From Palsa-1392 sp963819975 (GTDB lineage Bacteria; Verrucomicrobiota; Verrucomicrobiia; Chthoniobacterales; UBA10450), in contig CAWFYE010000019.1 in assembly GCA_963819975.1 (NCBI GenBank), forward strand, positions 1 through 64,000: a stretch of 64,000 nucleotides of DNA, read 5' to 3'. The notes below the pieces were generated by a model that saw only the letters and a program-made list of their open reading frames with translations, did not search any database and was not told the origin of the DNA. Numbering within the stretch: the stretch's first letter is position 1; every line of letters starts with the position of its first letter. Below are positions 7,902 to 15,606 of the stretch, piece by piece. The position numbers and the translations under genes are program-made.

Positions 7902-9278
7902 TCAGGCGGCGGCGATGCCGGGAGTTGTGTCGGGCGAGGCGGTGAAGGTGAGTTTTTTTCCCAGTTCGCGCCAGAGGAGGTAGAGGTTGAGGCAAGCCTG
8001 GAAGATCTGGGTGCCGACGGAGAGATACCAGATCTCGTGAATATCGAATCCGGTCCGGTGCGATAACCAGAGTGCCAGCCCGACGAACAATGCGACGCGG
8101 GTGAAGGTGCTAAAGAGTGGCGGCAGGGTATTACCCAGCCCCTGGAAGGCGCTCGAGCTGGCGAAGACGATCCCAGCGGCGACGAAGTTGAGCGCGACGA
8201 TGCGCAGGTAGTCGCTCCCGATGAGGATAACGTGCGGGTCATTAGAAAAGCCGCGGATGAGTGGCCCAGGTGCGAAGTGAGCGACGAGGGCGAGCACGGC
8301 CATGAGGCCGGAGGCGATGCCGATGGCGGCGTAGATGGAGTGGCGAACGCGGTCAGCAAAGCCGCCGCCGAAGTTTTGTCCGACGACTGGACTGACGGCG
8401 AAGGCGAGCGCGATGACGGGCAGGAAGAGGGCCTGCATGACACGTGAGCCGACTCCGAACCCGGCCTGCGCGGCCGGTCCGAAGCCGCGGATGATTGCAT
8501 AGACGATGAGGACGTTAGCGAAAAGGAGAACGAACTCGGCCCCGGCGGGGAGGCCGATGCGCAACATCGACCACCAGGTGCGGAGCTGCGGCCGCCATTG
8601 CGCGACGCGGAAGCGGAGGAAGTGATATTTCGTCTGGAAATAAACGACCATGAGGATATCGGCGACGAGGACGGCGATGAAGGTGGCGAGCGCGGCGCCG
8701 GTGACGCCGAGGCGCGGGAGTCCGACGAGGCCGAAGACGAGCAGGGGGGCGAGGATCATGTTGAGGGCGACGCTCAGGACCTGGAGACCGACGGCGGGTT
8801 TAATGATGCCGGTGGCGCGCAGGGCGGAACCCATCGCGACGAGCGGGAATTGCAAAAGAACACCCGGGATGAACCAAAGCAGGTAGCCGCGGGCGAGCGT
8901 GGCGGTGGTGCGATCGGCGCTGAGCGAGTCGCAGTAGATGCCGCGGAAGAGGAAGGCGACAACGCCGAGGCCGGCGGCGACGAAGAGCGACATGATGAAG
9001 GATTGATTGAAGATGTGCTCGGCCTGCGGTTGGTCTTTGCGTCCGCTGGCCTGTGCGATGAGGGCGGTGGTGCCGACACCGAGCATCTGCGTAACAGCGA
9101 GGACGAGGATGGTGAGGTTGCCGGCCAGCGCGACGGCGGCGATCGCTTCTTTCCCGAGGCGGCCGACCCAATAGAGATCGGCCAGGAGATAAAGAGTCTG
9201 GGCCAGCATGCTGACCGCGAGGAAAGCGGCCATCTGGACGAGATGCCTAACGACTGAGCCTTGGGTGAGATCTTTCAT
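7902..9278 (-). CDS. MATE family multidrug efflux protein
   Basis: A 458-residue protein with twelve predicted spans and the two-fold repeat expected of MATE (multidrug and toxic compound extrusion) antiporters. It starts with the typical MKDLTQGSVVRHLVQMAAFL, and internal features such as FLPVIALAFAVSPVVGQNFGG mark the second half-repeat. It would use a proton or sodium gradient to export organic cations. The gene is monocistronic. An exact copy of the dispersed nonamer lies at 9245-9253 over the codons for Val-Val-Arg near the N-terminus. Confidence 0.9.
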   Translation of the reverse strand: MKDLTQGSVVRHLVQMAAFLAVSMLAQTLYLLADLYWVGRLGKEAIAAVALAGNLTILVLAVTQMLGVGTTALIAQASGRKDQPQAEHIFNQSFIMSLFVAAGLGVVAFLFRGIYCDSLSADRTTATLARGYLLWFIPGVLLQFPLVAMGSALRATGIIKPAVGLQVLSVALNMILAPLLVFGLVGLPRLGVTGAALATFIAVLVADILMVVYFQTKYHFLRFRVAQWRPQLRTWWSMLRIGLPAGAEFVLLFANVLIVYAIIRGFGPAAQAGFGVGSRVMQALFLPVIALAFAVSPVVGQNFGGGFADRVRHSIYAAIGIASGLMAVLALVAHFAPGPLIRGFSNDPHVILIGSDYLRIVALNFVAAGIVFASSSAFQGLGNTLPPLFSTFTRVALFVGLALWLSHRTGFDIHEIWYLSVGTQIFQACLNLYLLWRELGKKLTFTASPDTTPGIAAA

Positions 9279-9431
9279 GGAGCGGGGCTTTTGCCCCGCG
9301 GTTATTGGTTAATCGTTGTTGGCTATTTGAAAAGCTGAAATGCTGACAACTGCCAGCGGCCATTCTTACGTCTGAACATCTGGCATCTGTGGAGCTATAC
9401 AGTGAGCGGGATTATCGCTAGAACGGGGCGG

Positions 9432-9842
9432 ATGTCGCACCGCTTGCCGTGGGGGATGAAGACGCCGGTGGCGTTCTTTGTCTTTGGGGTTTGCGCCTGT
9501 GCGATAACGGCGGCGGCTCTTCTACTGCCCGGGACCTGGCTAGATTTGGTTTGGCGGCTCAACCCTGAAGCGCAGGACGGATTTCAGAAAATGGGACGGC
9601 CGCTCTCGGCAGGTCTCATGTTGACCGTCGGCTCGGCGTGCGCGGCGACCGCGGTAGGACTGGCCCGACAGAAAGTGTGGGGTCGGTGGCTGGCGATCGG
9701 GATTCTGGTGGTGAATCTGGCGGGCGACACGATCAACGCACTTGTGCGCCATGATTTCAGGACGCTGATTGGGCTGCCGATCGCGGGAGCGATGATTTGG
9801 TATCTCGGGAAAGTAGAAAGTAGAACGGCTAAGGAGAGGTGA
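9432..9842 (+). CDS. Small integral membrane protein, unknown function
   Basis: About 136 residues with four hydrophobic spans (AFFVFGVCACAITAAALLL, then three more) and short charged loops. No family was recognised. The start is uncertain: GTG 9402, ATG 9432 and ATG 9456 are all in frame, and only the last two lead directly into the first span. The last ten codons (GKVESRTAKER) are encoded by AAAGTAG heptamer repeat sequence that elsewhere is intergenic, so the C-terminus has probably read into a repeat. Confidence 0.6.
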   Translation: MSHRLPWGMKTPVAFFVFGVCACAITAAALLLPGTWLDLVWRLNPEAQDGFQKMGRPLSAGLMLTVGSACAATAVGLARQKVWGRWLAIGILVVNLAGDTINALVRHDFRTLIGLPIAGAMIWYLGKVESRTAKER

Positions 9843-9844
9843 CA

Positions 9845-9872
9845 GCTGAAAACTGAAAACTGAAAGCTGAAA
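9845..9872. repeat. Heptamer tandem repeat ACTGAAA, four units
   Basis: GCTGAAA, ACTGAAA, ACTGAAA and GCTGAAA in perfect register between two convergent genes. The same units appear at 67-80. Confidence 0.85.
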
Positions 9873-9900
9873 TGACCAGCGATTATCGCTCGCGGGTCGG

Positions 9901-10437
9901 TCAATGACGCGGGGTGCCGGCGCGGCAGGTCTCGAAGAGGAACCAGACCCGCCGTTCGGATTCGTCGATCCAATTCTCGATCAGGCTGGCCGTCGCGACA
10001 TCGTCGTGGTCGTCGCAGATGGAGTGAGCTTCGCGCATCCGGCGCACGAGAGTCTCGTTGTCTTCCCGCAGCTCGGCCAGCATGTCGAGTGGCTCGACGT
10101 AATCGGCGTCGTTGTCCTCGATCGTTTGCAGGCGGGAGATGTGCCCGGCGGAACGCAGGGTGGTGCCACCAATCTTGCGGACGCGCTCGGCCATCGGGTC
10201 GGTCATGGCGTAGAGCTGGTCGGCCTGCTCGTCGAGCAGGAGGTGGTAATCGCGGAAGTGCGGTCCGCTCATGTGCCAGTGAAAGTTTTTGGTTTTGAGG
10301 TAAAGGGCGAAGACGTCGGCCAGGATGCTGTTGAGCGCGCCGCTGATGTCTTTGGTGGCTTTGGCCTTGAGGTCAGTCGGGGTGATGAGGGGCGCTTCGA
10401 TCTTGCGAGTGAGAGTCGCGTTTCGGTTGTTCTTCAT
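9901..10437 (-). CDS. dps: Dps family DNA-binding ferritin-like protein
   Basis: A 178-residue Dps (DNA protection during starvation) protein, which stores iron and detoxifies peroxide in a dodecamer. Ferroxidase ligands line up with E. coli Dps: His53 (KNFHWHMSG), His65 and Asp69 (YHLLLDEQAD), Asp80 and Glu84 (MTDPMAERV). The Lys/Arg-rich N-terminal tail (KNNRNATLTRKIE) could bind DNA. Length fits the family. The gene is single, with its own upstream region of about 100 bases shared with the downstream end of the DUF2911 gene. Confidence 0.93.
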   Translation of the reverse strand: MKNNRNATLTRKIEAPLITPTDLKAKATKDISGALNSILADVFALYLKTKNFHWHMSGPHFRDYHLLLDEQADQLYAMTDPMAERVRKIGGTTLRSAGHISRLQTIEDNDADYVEPLDMLAELREDNETLVRRMREAHSICDDHDDVATASLIENWIDESERRVWFLFETCRAGTPRH

Positions 10438-10541
10438 AATTTTAGATTCGTGGCTCCGCCGTCCCTTGGGTGGGCGCTGCGACGAGAAAACTAAGCATTA
10501 ACCCGCAACAAATTAACAAACGACCGGGCGGCCGGGCCACC

Positions 10542-11597
10542 CTAATTGATGTCTTGTTTGGCGATGAGTTTATCGAGCAGACCTTTGAGGGCTTCTTTCT
10601 GAGCGCCATCCGGGGTGACGGCGATGGCTGCCTTTAGTTCTTCGGCCGCGCCCGCGTAATCGCCGGCATGGGACTTGATCCGCGCCTCGGCCATGTGGCC
10701 GAAGAGGTCGTCAGGGCTTTGTTTCGCGACGGTCTGGAAAATCTCCATCGCTTCGGCGTCGCGCTTCTGCGCCTGGAGGCCGCGGGCATAGGTGTAGAGC
10801 TGGACGGGTTTGGCGAGCTCCATGGCGTGCTGCCAGACTTTGGCGGCTTCGTCGGTTTTGCCCATGGCTTTGAGGATGTCGGCCTTGGTGGCGAGGTTCT
10901 CGAAACGTTCTTCGGCCTGGATGGAAAGGTCGGCCCATTTCAGGGCTTCGGGAAGGTCGATCTTTTTCTCGAGACGGTCCTGGGCGGCTTCGTTAGGCGG
11001 TCCCCAGAAGTATTGCTGGAAGCCCCGCATCTGACGCCGGATGTAGGGCAGGACGGTGTCTTTGTCGTTCACTGTGATGCGAAAGGGCACGGCCAGCTTT
11101 TCCCATTTCATGGTGGCGGTGACGGCTTCGGGCTTGAGGTCTTCAAAGGAATACTGGAGGGCTTCCTGCATCTCGCTCGGGTGCGGTTTGACGGTGACGC
11201 GAAGGGCGTCCTCGGCCTGGAGGTAGGTGTAACTGCCCCAAGAGTCGGCGGCCTTGGAGAAGATGATCGTCCAGGAGTCGGCGGTGGGAATCATATGAAG
11301 GCCGTAAATTCCCTTGGGCAGGGGCTTGCCTTCGACGGAGACCTGGTCGCTGACTTCGATGGTGGTATTGAAGTTGGCTCCGGCGCGCCAGACTTTGCCG
11401 TAGGGGACGAGGCCGCCCCAGATTTTGCGACCGTCAACGAGCGGGCGGTGATAGCGAATGGTGATGTCGGTGACGCCGAGCCGCTGCTGGACCATGGCGG
11501 CCTGGCTGCGATCGGGCAGGCCGAGCTCGGTCTGGGCACGGAGAGTGATGGCGGTGGCGATGAGGACGAAGAAGATGGAGGAGACGGTGAGGCGCAT
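10542..11597 (-). CDS. Secreted DUF2911 protein with C-terminal TPR repeats
   Basis: About 351 residues. The start at MRLTVSSIFF was chosen because it opens a normal signal peptide; the longer frame reads through AAAGTAG repeat DNA. Residues about 25-175 are DUF2911 (SDITIRYHRPLVDGRKIWG-like region, then GLVPYGKVWRAGAN and PKGIYGLHMIP). Residues 215-345 form helical TPR-like repeats (ALKWADLSIQAEERFENLATKA, DEAAKVWQHAMELA, GDYAGAAEELKAAIA). DUF2911 proteins are common in Bacteroidota and Verrucomicrobiota and are of unknown function, probably periplasmic. An exact nonamer lies at 10990 over codons for Pro-Asn-Glu. Confidence 0.85.
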   Translation of the reverse strand: MRLTVSSIFFVLIATAITLRAQTELGLPDRSQAAMVQQRLGVTDITIRYHRPLVDGRKIWGGLVPYGKVWRAGANFNTTIEVSDQVSVEGKPLPKGIYGLHMIPTADSWTIIFSKAADSWGSYTYLQAEDALRVTVKPHPSEMQEALQYSFEDLKPEAVTATMKWEKLAVPFRITVNDKDTVLPYIRRQMRGFQQYFWGPPNEAAQDRLEKKIDLPEALKWADLSIQAEERFENLATKADILKAMGKTDEAAKVWQHAMELAKPVQLYTYARGLQAQKRDAEAMEIFQTVAKQSPDDLFGHMAEARIKSHAGDYAGAAEELKAAIAVTPDGAQKEALKGLLDKLIAKQDIN

Positions 11598-11605
11598 GGT
11601 GAAGA

Positions 11606-11619
11606 AAAGTAGAAAGTAG
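11606..11619. repeat. Two AAAGTAG heptamer units
   Basis: Tandem AAAGTAG pair immediately upstream of the DUF2911 start, followed by purine-rich sequence to about 11640. Confidence 0.6.
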
Positions 11620-11733
11620 AAGGGGAATAAGGAGGAAGGACAAAAAGCAGTCAAATACGGACATGGATACTCTGTGTGGCTTCAGAGGTGACCCAACGGG
11701 AGGCGGAGATTGAAGTATGTTCTGGCGTGAAAC

Positions 11734-12012
11734 TTGCATCAGGCGGGGGCGATGCTTTTTTCTTCGCTTCTGGTGCGCTGGCTCGAGCTGAGCGTGCCGC
11801 GCGCCATCCATGCGCACCATGGGGCGGGGTCCCGATCGGCATCACATGTCCCCGCGAACAAGCGCGATCACGACAGCGTTCCGGATTGCCCAATGTGCGA
11901 TGTCCCGATGGTCAAACGCACCGCCCTGCGTGGACCACGCACCGCTGCGCAGTTCTGGGGATGCGCGAATTACCCGATGTGCCGGAGTACGCGGGAAATT
12001 CGAGAAAGCTGA
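11734..12012 (+). CDS. Mini-protein with topoisomerase-type C4 zinc finger
   Basis: A frame of up to 92 residues. The last forty carry a clear topoisomerase I C-terminal zinc finger: CPMCDVPMVKRTALRG, then QFWGCANYPMCRSTREI, giving Cys-X2-Cys and Cys-X5-Cys. Such fingers usually form the tail of topoisomerase I, or of nucleases and NERD proteins, and bind DNA. Here the finger stands almost alone; the N-terminal part (MLFSSLLVRWLELSVPRAIH) matches nothing I know. It may be a free-standing DNA-binding mini-protein or the surviving tail of a larger gene. The start could also be ATG 11752. Confidence 0.55.
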   Translation: MHQAGAMLFSSLLVRWLELSVPRAIHAHHGAGSRSASHVPANKRDHDSVPDCPMCDVPMVKRTALRGPRTAAQFWGCANYPMCRSTREIRES

Positions 12013-12026
12013 AACGGGCAGTGGAA

Positions 12027-12539
12027 TCAGCCCGGCCGAAGAGCGCGCCGCGTTTTTCGAATTTGGCTGGGAGATTTGCGCCGCGCCGCGGTGCGTGTCT
12101 TTCGCGGTCCTGTTGATTTCGGAATGTCGATGCGCCAATTCCTGCCGCTGACGAGCATTTCCAGCGGTCCGCCGAGCTGAGCAGCTAATTTGGCGGCCGG
12201 CTTGACCCCGATCTGCTCGCAACCGGATTCGCCGAAGAGGAAATAGCGCGCGGCCATGTCGTGGGCGGTGACGATCTGGCCGGCCTTGTTGCGCATGCTT
12301 CAGGTGCGGCCAAAATCGTCGCCGCCCGGGTCGGGGTTGGTCCCGATCATCAGGGCCGTGCCGTGCAGAATGGCGAAATACTTGACCGGCGGGACCCGGG
12401 GCGGGAGCCGATTGAATGGTTTTCGCGTGGCAGGACAAAATATCGCGCCCTCTGTCGATTCGCACAATCGGGATTGGGGCCCTTGCCGACGCGATGAAGG
12501 CCGAAATGGGCGAATAAGCTCGGGCCAAACTATCAGCAA
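12027..12539 (-). pseudogene. Possible gene remnant interrupted by in-frame TGA
   Basis: Two frames in the same register are separated only by a TGA at 12300-12302. The upstream part ends KYFAILHGTALMIGTNPDPG, then GDDFGRT before the stop. The downstream part continues MRNKAGQIVTAHDMAARYFL and on to GESGCEQIGVKPAAKLAAQL. Amino-acid composition looks protein-like on both sides of the stop. The simplest reading is a decayed gene or two unrelated short frames. No family was recognised, and the 12013-12578 stretch otherwise holds no gene I can support. Confidence 0.3.
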
Positions 12540-12578
12540 ACGCTCCGCGCATCGCTGTTCCGGGCGCGACCTTTGCTT

Positions 12579-13328
12579 TTAGCGAGTGGCAATCTTTAGC
12601 CTGAGTGAGTAGGAAGCGCGAAAGAGCCAGCGCGAGATTTCATTAAACGCCTGATAGGGATAAGTGGTAAGACAGCGGCGGGTGCGGGATAGTTTCGGCC
12701 AAGTGCCAGGCTGAACAGAAGATAAGAAGTCGCTCTCAGTCTGCGAAACAGGAAAGGGGAGAATGTAAGCCGCTCGCAATCCGCAGAACCACTCGCGATC
12801 GATCGCGTGGTCATAGGGCAGACTCATGGGTAGGAGCCGAGACCGGAGTGTCGCGGCGGCGCGCCGGTCTAGGAGATAGGCGCCTGCGCCTTTCAGCCGA
12901 CCCATGTTGACGCAGAGTGCGTAGTCGCCGTAGAGACGAGCAATCCGAAGAGGATGACCGTTGGTCAGTCCACTAAGTCGCAGGATATTCCAGTTAGGCG
13001 CGTAACGGAGCGCAGCCTCGAGCACGGCATCCAATTCCGGGCGCAGGACGATATCGTCCTCTCCGATGACCGCGTGGTTTTGACCGGTGGCAAGAAAAGT
13101 CTCGATGGCTTTGATATGACTCAGGTAGCAGGCGAGTTCGCGGCGATTTGGGATGCGCCCGTGCACCAAGCGATAGCGTCCCTCGGAGTAGTCCCGGTGC
13201 GGAAAGCGAAGGAGTTTGATGTCGATCGCCGGAACCCGATGCAGTTCAAGTCGGCTTTGCGCAAAAGATTTCTCGATGAATGCCCAACGATCGGTAGCTG
13301 CATCGAGATTAATTACGAAAGCGTTCAT
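12579..13328 (-). CDS. Glycosyltransferase family 25 protein
   Basis: A 249-residue enzyme of the GT25 (LPS galactosyltransferase) family. It opens with the family start MNAFVINLDAATDRWAFIEK, continues RVPAIDI, RELACYLSHIKAIETFL, and has the conserved VIGEDDIVL acidic motif at about residues 87-95 that binds the metal and nucleotide sugar. It would transfer a sugar, often galactose, to lipopolysaccharide or another surface glycan at the inner face of the inner membrane. It has no glycan-gene neighbours, so the acceptor is unclear. Confidence 0.85.
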   Translation of the reverse strand: MNAFVINLDAATDRWAFIEKSFAQSRLELHRVPAIDIKLLRFPHRDYSEGRYRLVHGRIPNRRELACYLSHIKAIETFLATGQNHAVIGEDDIVLRPELDAVLEAALRYAPNWNILRLSGLTNGHPLRIARLYGDYALCVNMGRLKGAGAYLLDRRAAATLRSRLLPMSLPYDHAIDREWFCGLRAAYILPFPVSQTESDFLSSVQPGTWPKLSRTRRCLTTYPYQAFNEISRWLFRASYSLRLKIATR

Positions 13329-13562
13329 GAAAGGGTGCGCTCGCTGGTTTGGGCGCTGAACACAAATAGCGAGAAACCGGGAAGCGAAAAGCGGAGGATC
13401 AGTTTTGAGTCTGTCAGGCTTCCGTTTCCAAAAGGAGTAGCGTTATTCATCCCGGCGCGATCGGACAATGAAGGCGAAAGCAGTAACGAGCGACCGGGTG
13501 AGGAGGTGGGTCTGCGGGTGCGGAAGACATCGTGCTGCTCGGGCCTTCGCGGCGAAACGGTG

Positions 13563-13568
13563 TATAAT
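13563..13568 (+). promoter_or_regulatory. Perfect -10 box, probable leaderless transcript
   Basis: TATAAT ends five bases before the ATG at 13574. If it is a working -10 element, transcription would begin at or next to the start codon. No good -35 box is seen at the standard distance, and no Shine-Dalgarno site is present. Confidence 0.4.
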
Positions 13569-13573
13569 CCCAC

Positions 13574-13939
13574 ATGTCCGATCCACGAAACGTTGCCCAC
13601 CAAAAGAAGGTCAAGCAGGAGAAAGTGCACGACTCGACGGCACCCGTGAAAGCGGTCGAGCCAAAGGAGAAGGAAACTCCGGCCCCGACGACGGCCGCGG
13701 TGGAAGAGCACGAGAAATCGGTCGCACTGCTCTCGAAGCTGAAGGAAATGGAGTTTCATTCCCGAGCAAACATCGAGACCTTGGCTGAGCTGAGTTTGAC
13801 GATCGAAGACGAGCTCAAGCAAAAAGAATTCGTGAAACCAATTGGCGAGCTTTACTCGGCGCAGGACCAGTTTCACACCAAAGTCGCGGCCCTGATTCAG
13901 GACTACGAGACGTTTGTCGAAAAGACGCGGCCAGCGTAG
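13574..13939 (+). CDS. Charged helical protein, unknown function
   Basis: A 121-residue, mostly polar protein. Residues 1-45 are low-complexity and rich in Lys, Glu and Pro (VKAVEPKEKETPAPTTAA); residues 46-118 look helical (EHEKSVALLSKLKEMEF, LTIEDELKQKEF, YSAQDQFHTKVAALIQDYE). It has no signal peptide or membrane span, so it is probably cytoplasmic. No family was recognised. A methyltransferase-like gene follows 59 bases downstream on the same strand. Confidence 0.65.
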   Translation: MSDPRNVAHQKKVKQEKVHDSTAPVKAVEPKEKETPAPTTAAVEEHEKSVALLSKLKEMEFHSRANIETLAELSLTIEDELKQKEFVKPIGELYSAQDQFHTKVAALIQDYETFVEKTRPA

Positions 13940-13998
13940 GCTACAGGACCGAAGGCACGACCGGCAATCGCAGGCGACAGCACTTTTTGGAGAAGACG

Positions 13999-14727
13999 AT
14001 GAGCCGGGATTTCCAAGAGCTTGATTATCGCCAGACGCCGCTCGGAGACCTGAGTCTGCGCCGGCGGCGCATACTTTCGCTGGGCGGGATGGAGGTCTAC
14101 GAGGTCCAGTTGGGCGACGCCTTCCTCATGTCGAGCCTCTTCCACGAGGTAGAAGTGGCGCTCGCTCATCTCGGACTCGGCGAGCTGGGCGGGGACTCGT
14201 GGGATGTGGTCGTGGGTGGGCTTGGGCTTGGTTACACTGCGGTCGCCGCGCTCGAGCATCGCGAAGTGGCGTCGCTCCTGGTCGTCGATGCGCTTCCCGC
14301 CGTGATCGAGTGGCACGAGAAAGGTCTTGTGCCACTGGGCGAGAAACTCACAGGCGACCCGCGCTGCCGCATGGTCCACGCCGATTTTTTCGCCTGCGCG
14401 CGCGCCACGGATGGCTTCGATCCGGCTCGCCCGGGTCGGAAGTTCCACGCCGTCCTCCTCGATATCGATCACTCGCCGCGCCATCTGCTGCACCCGAGCA
14501 ACGCTGCCCTCTACGAGCCGGATGGCTTGCGCGCGCTCTCCGCGCATTTGCATCCTGCCGGAGTCTTTGCTCTCTGGTCCGACGCTCCACCGGAGGACGA
14601 ATTTCTCGACGCGCTCGGCGCAGTCTTCGCGACGGCGCGCGCGCACATCGTGACCTTCCCAAATCCGCTGCTCGAAGGAACCTCGGAGAGCACAGTTTAC
14701 GTTGCGACCAAGGCTGATGAGCCTTAG
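13999..14727 (+). CDS. Spermidine synthase-like methyltransferase-fold protein
   Basis: A 242-residue Rossmann-fold protein related to spermidine synthases. The cofactor-binding glycine loop is VVVGGLGLGYTAVAALE (about residues 69-85), followed by the acidic end of strand 2 (LLVVDALPAVIEWH) and strand 4 (FHAVLLDIDHSPRHLLHP), as in SpeE-like proteins. It lacks an obvious S-adenosylmethionine decarboxylase or other polyamine gene nearby, so the true substrate is uncertain. ATG 13999 was preferred to TTG 13987. Its stop overlaps that of the convergent DUF5069 gene. Confidence 0.75.
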   Translation: MSRDFQELDYRQTPLGDLSLRRRRILSLGGMEVYEVQLGDAFLMSSLFHEVEVALAHLGLGELGGDSWDVVVGGLGLGYTAVAALEHREVASLLVVDALPAVIEWHEKGLVPLGEKLTGDPRCRMVHADFFACARATDGFDPARPGRKFHAVLLDIDHSPRHLLHPSNAALYEPDGLRALSAHLHPAGVFALWSDAPPEDEFLDALGAVFATARAHIVTFPNPLLEGTSESTVYVATKADEP

Positions 14728-15186
14728 GCCTTGCCGCCGAAAGTGACAAGGTCGTCAAGATCGAGCAGGTCGAACCAGGTCTTCACATCTTCGCGGTCCT
14801 TGTTGAATTCGGCGAGCCGCTTGGCGAAAAACTCCATCGTCTCGAGATCGCTGTCCGGGCCGCGCTCATTGAAATAGGCGCTCCACTGTTGAATTTCCCA
14901 GGGAGCGCGTTTGTGAGGCGCGTTTTCCTTCGATCCACTTCAGCATTTCGCCGTCACCTTTCCCGGTGGCGAGTTCGGCTTTCAAAGCTTCCGGCGTGAT
15001 CCCAGTGAAACGGAACCAATGATAATCCGCCGGATTGTTGTATTTGAATTCGCCCGCCGCCCCGGCGAGCTCAGCGCGGCCCTTGTCGAGAATGCGCGGG
15101 AGCACGACGTAGCCGCCCAAGCGGACCCGCGGGCTGCGGGGCGGACGTTTTGTGAGGTCTGGTGCGTGACTTAAAGATTCTTTCAT
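14724..15186 (-). pseudogene. DUF5069 protein gene with a single frameshift
   Basis: The first part reads MKESLSHAPDLTKRPPRSPR, VRLGGYVVLPRILDKGRAEL, then NNPADYHWFRFTGITPEAL, a typical DUF5069 start. After EMLKWIEGK (about 14930) the reading frame shifts by one base. The family's C-terminal half then continues in the next frame (APWEIQQWSAYFNERGPDSD, later FFAKRLAEFNKDREDVKTWF) to a stop at 14724. The span is 463 bases, one more than a multiple of three. A sequencing error and a real inactivating indel are both possible. DUF5069 proteins are short, cytoplasmic and of unknown function, and frequent in Verrucomicrobiota and Planctomycetota. Confidence 0.75.
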
Positions 15187-15292
15187 GCCTGAACTTAGCA
15201 GGGGGGATTTTTTCGCCAATTGCGGCTGGATTTCACGCCTCGACGGATTTCGCTCGTCAATTGTCCGCCGTCTTCCGTAAGACTGTGGACTT

Positions 15293-15586
15293 ATGAAACA
15301 AATGTTGCTCTCTATCCTGATGACGATCGCGCTCGTCGCTCCGGGCGCGTTCGCGCAAAGCAAGCTGGCGCTTGAGCCTAACGACACTGTCCGAACGGTC
15401 CTCGAACGCCAGGTCGGAAAGCCGGTCGATCTGCGGATGAAATCGGGTGAAAAGATCGCCGGCAAACTGGAGAAGGTGACGGATAAGCTGGTCCATATCT
15501 CGCAGTTGGCCGAAGCCGACTTCTACGATGCGGCGGTCGAGATCGAGAGCATCGCGGCGGTCGTGGTAAGAGTGCGTTCGAACTAA
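15293..15586 (+). CDS. Small secreted protein, unknown function
   Basis: A 97-residue protein with a clear signal peptide (MKQMLLSILMTIALVAPGAF, cleaved after AFAQ or nearby), leaving about 75 residues. The mature part (VGKPVDLRMKSGEKIAGKLE and on to EKVTDKLVHISQLAEADFYD) alternates strands and suggests an Sm-like or small beta-barrel fold, which is inference from pattern only. It is likely periplasmic. It is divergent from the DUF5069 gene with about 100 bases between them. Confidence 0.7.
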   Translation: MKQMLLSILMTIALVAPGAFAQSKLALEPNDTVRTVLERQVGKPVDLRMKSGEKIAGKLEKVTDKLVHISQLAEADFYDAAVEIESIAAVVVRVRSN

Positions 15587-15606
15587 GAGCGAAGCACGGT
15601 CGCGGG

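Noticed and set aside
8598..9257. A 219-codon plus-strand frame rich in Glu, Asp and Gly
   Set aside because: Antisense of the MATE transporter; low-complexity acidic composition with no homology that I recognise.
10668..11612. A 314-codon plus-strand frame opposite the DUF2911 gene
   Set aside because: Gly/Asp/Phe-rich composition is typical of antisense translation; the minus-strand protein has signal peptide and domain evidence.
12296..12302. Selenocysteine at the in-frame TGA
   Set aside because: No downstream stem-loop of the required kind and no family with selenocysteine was recognised; decay is simpler.
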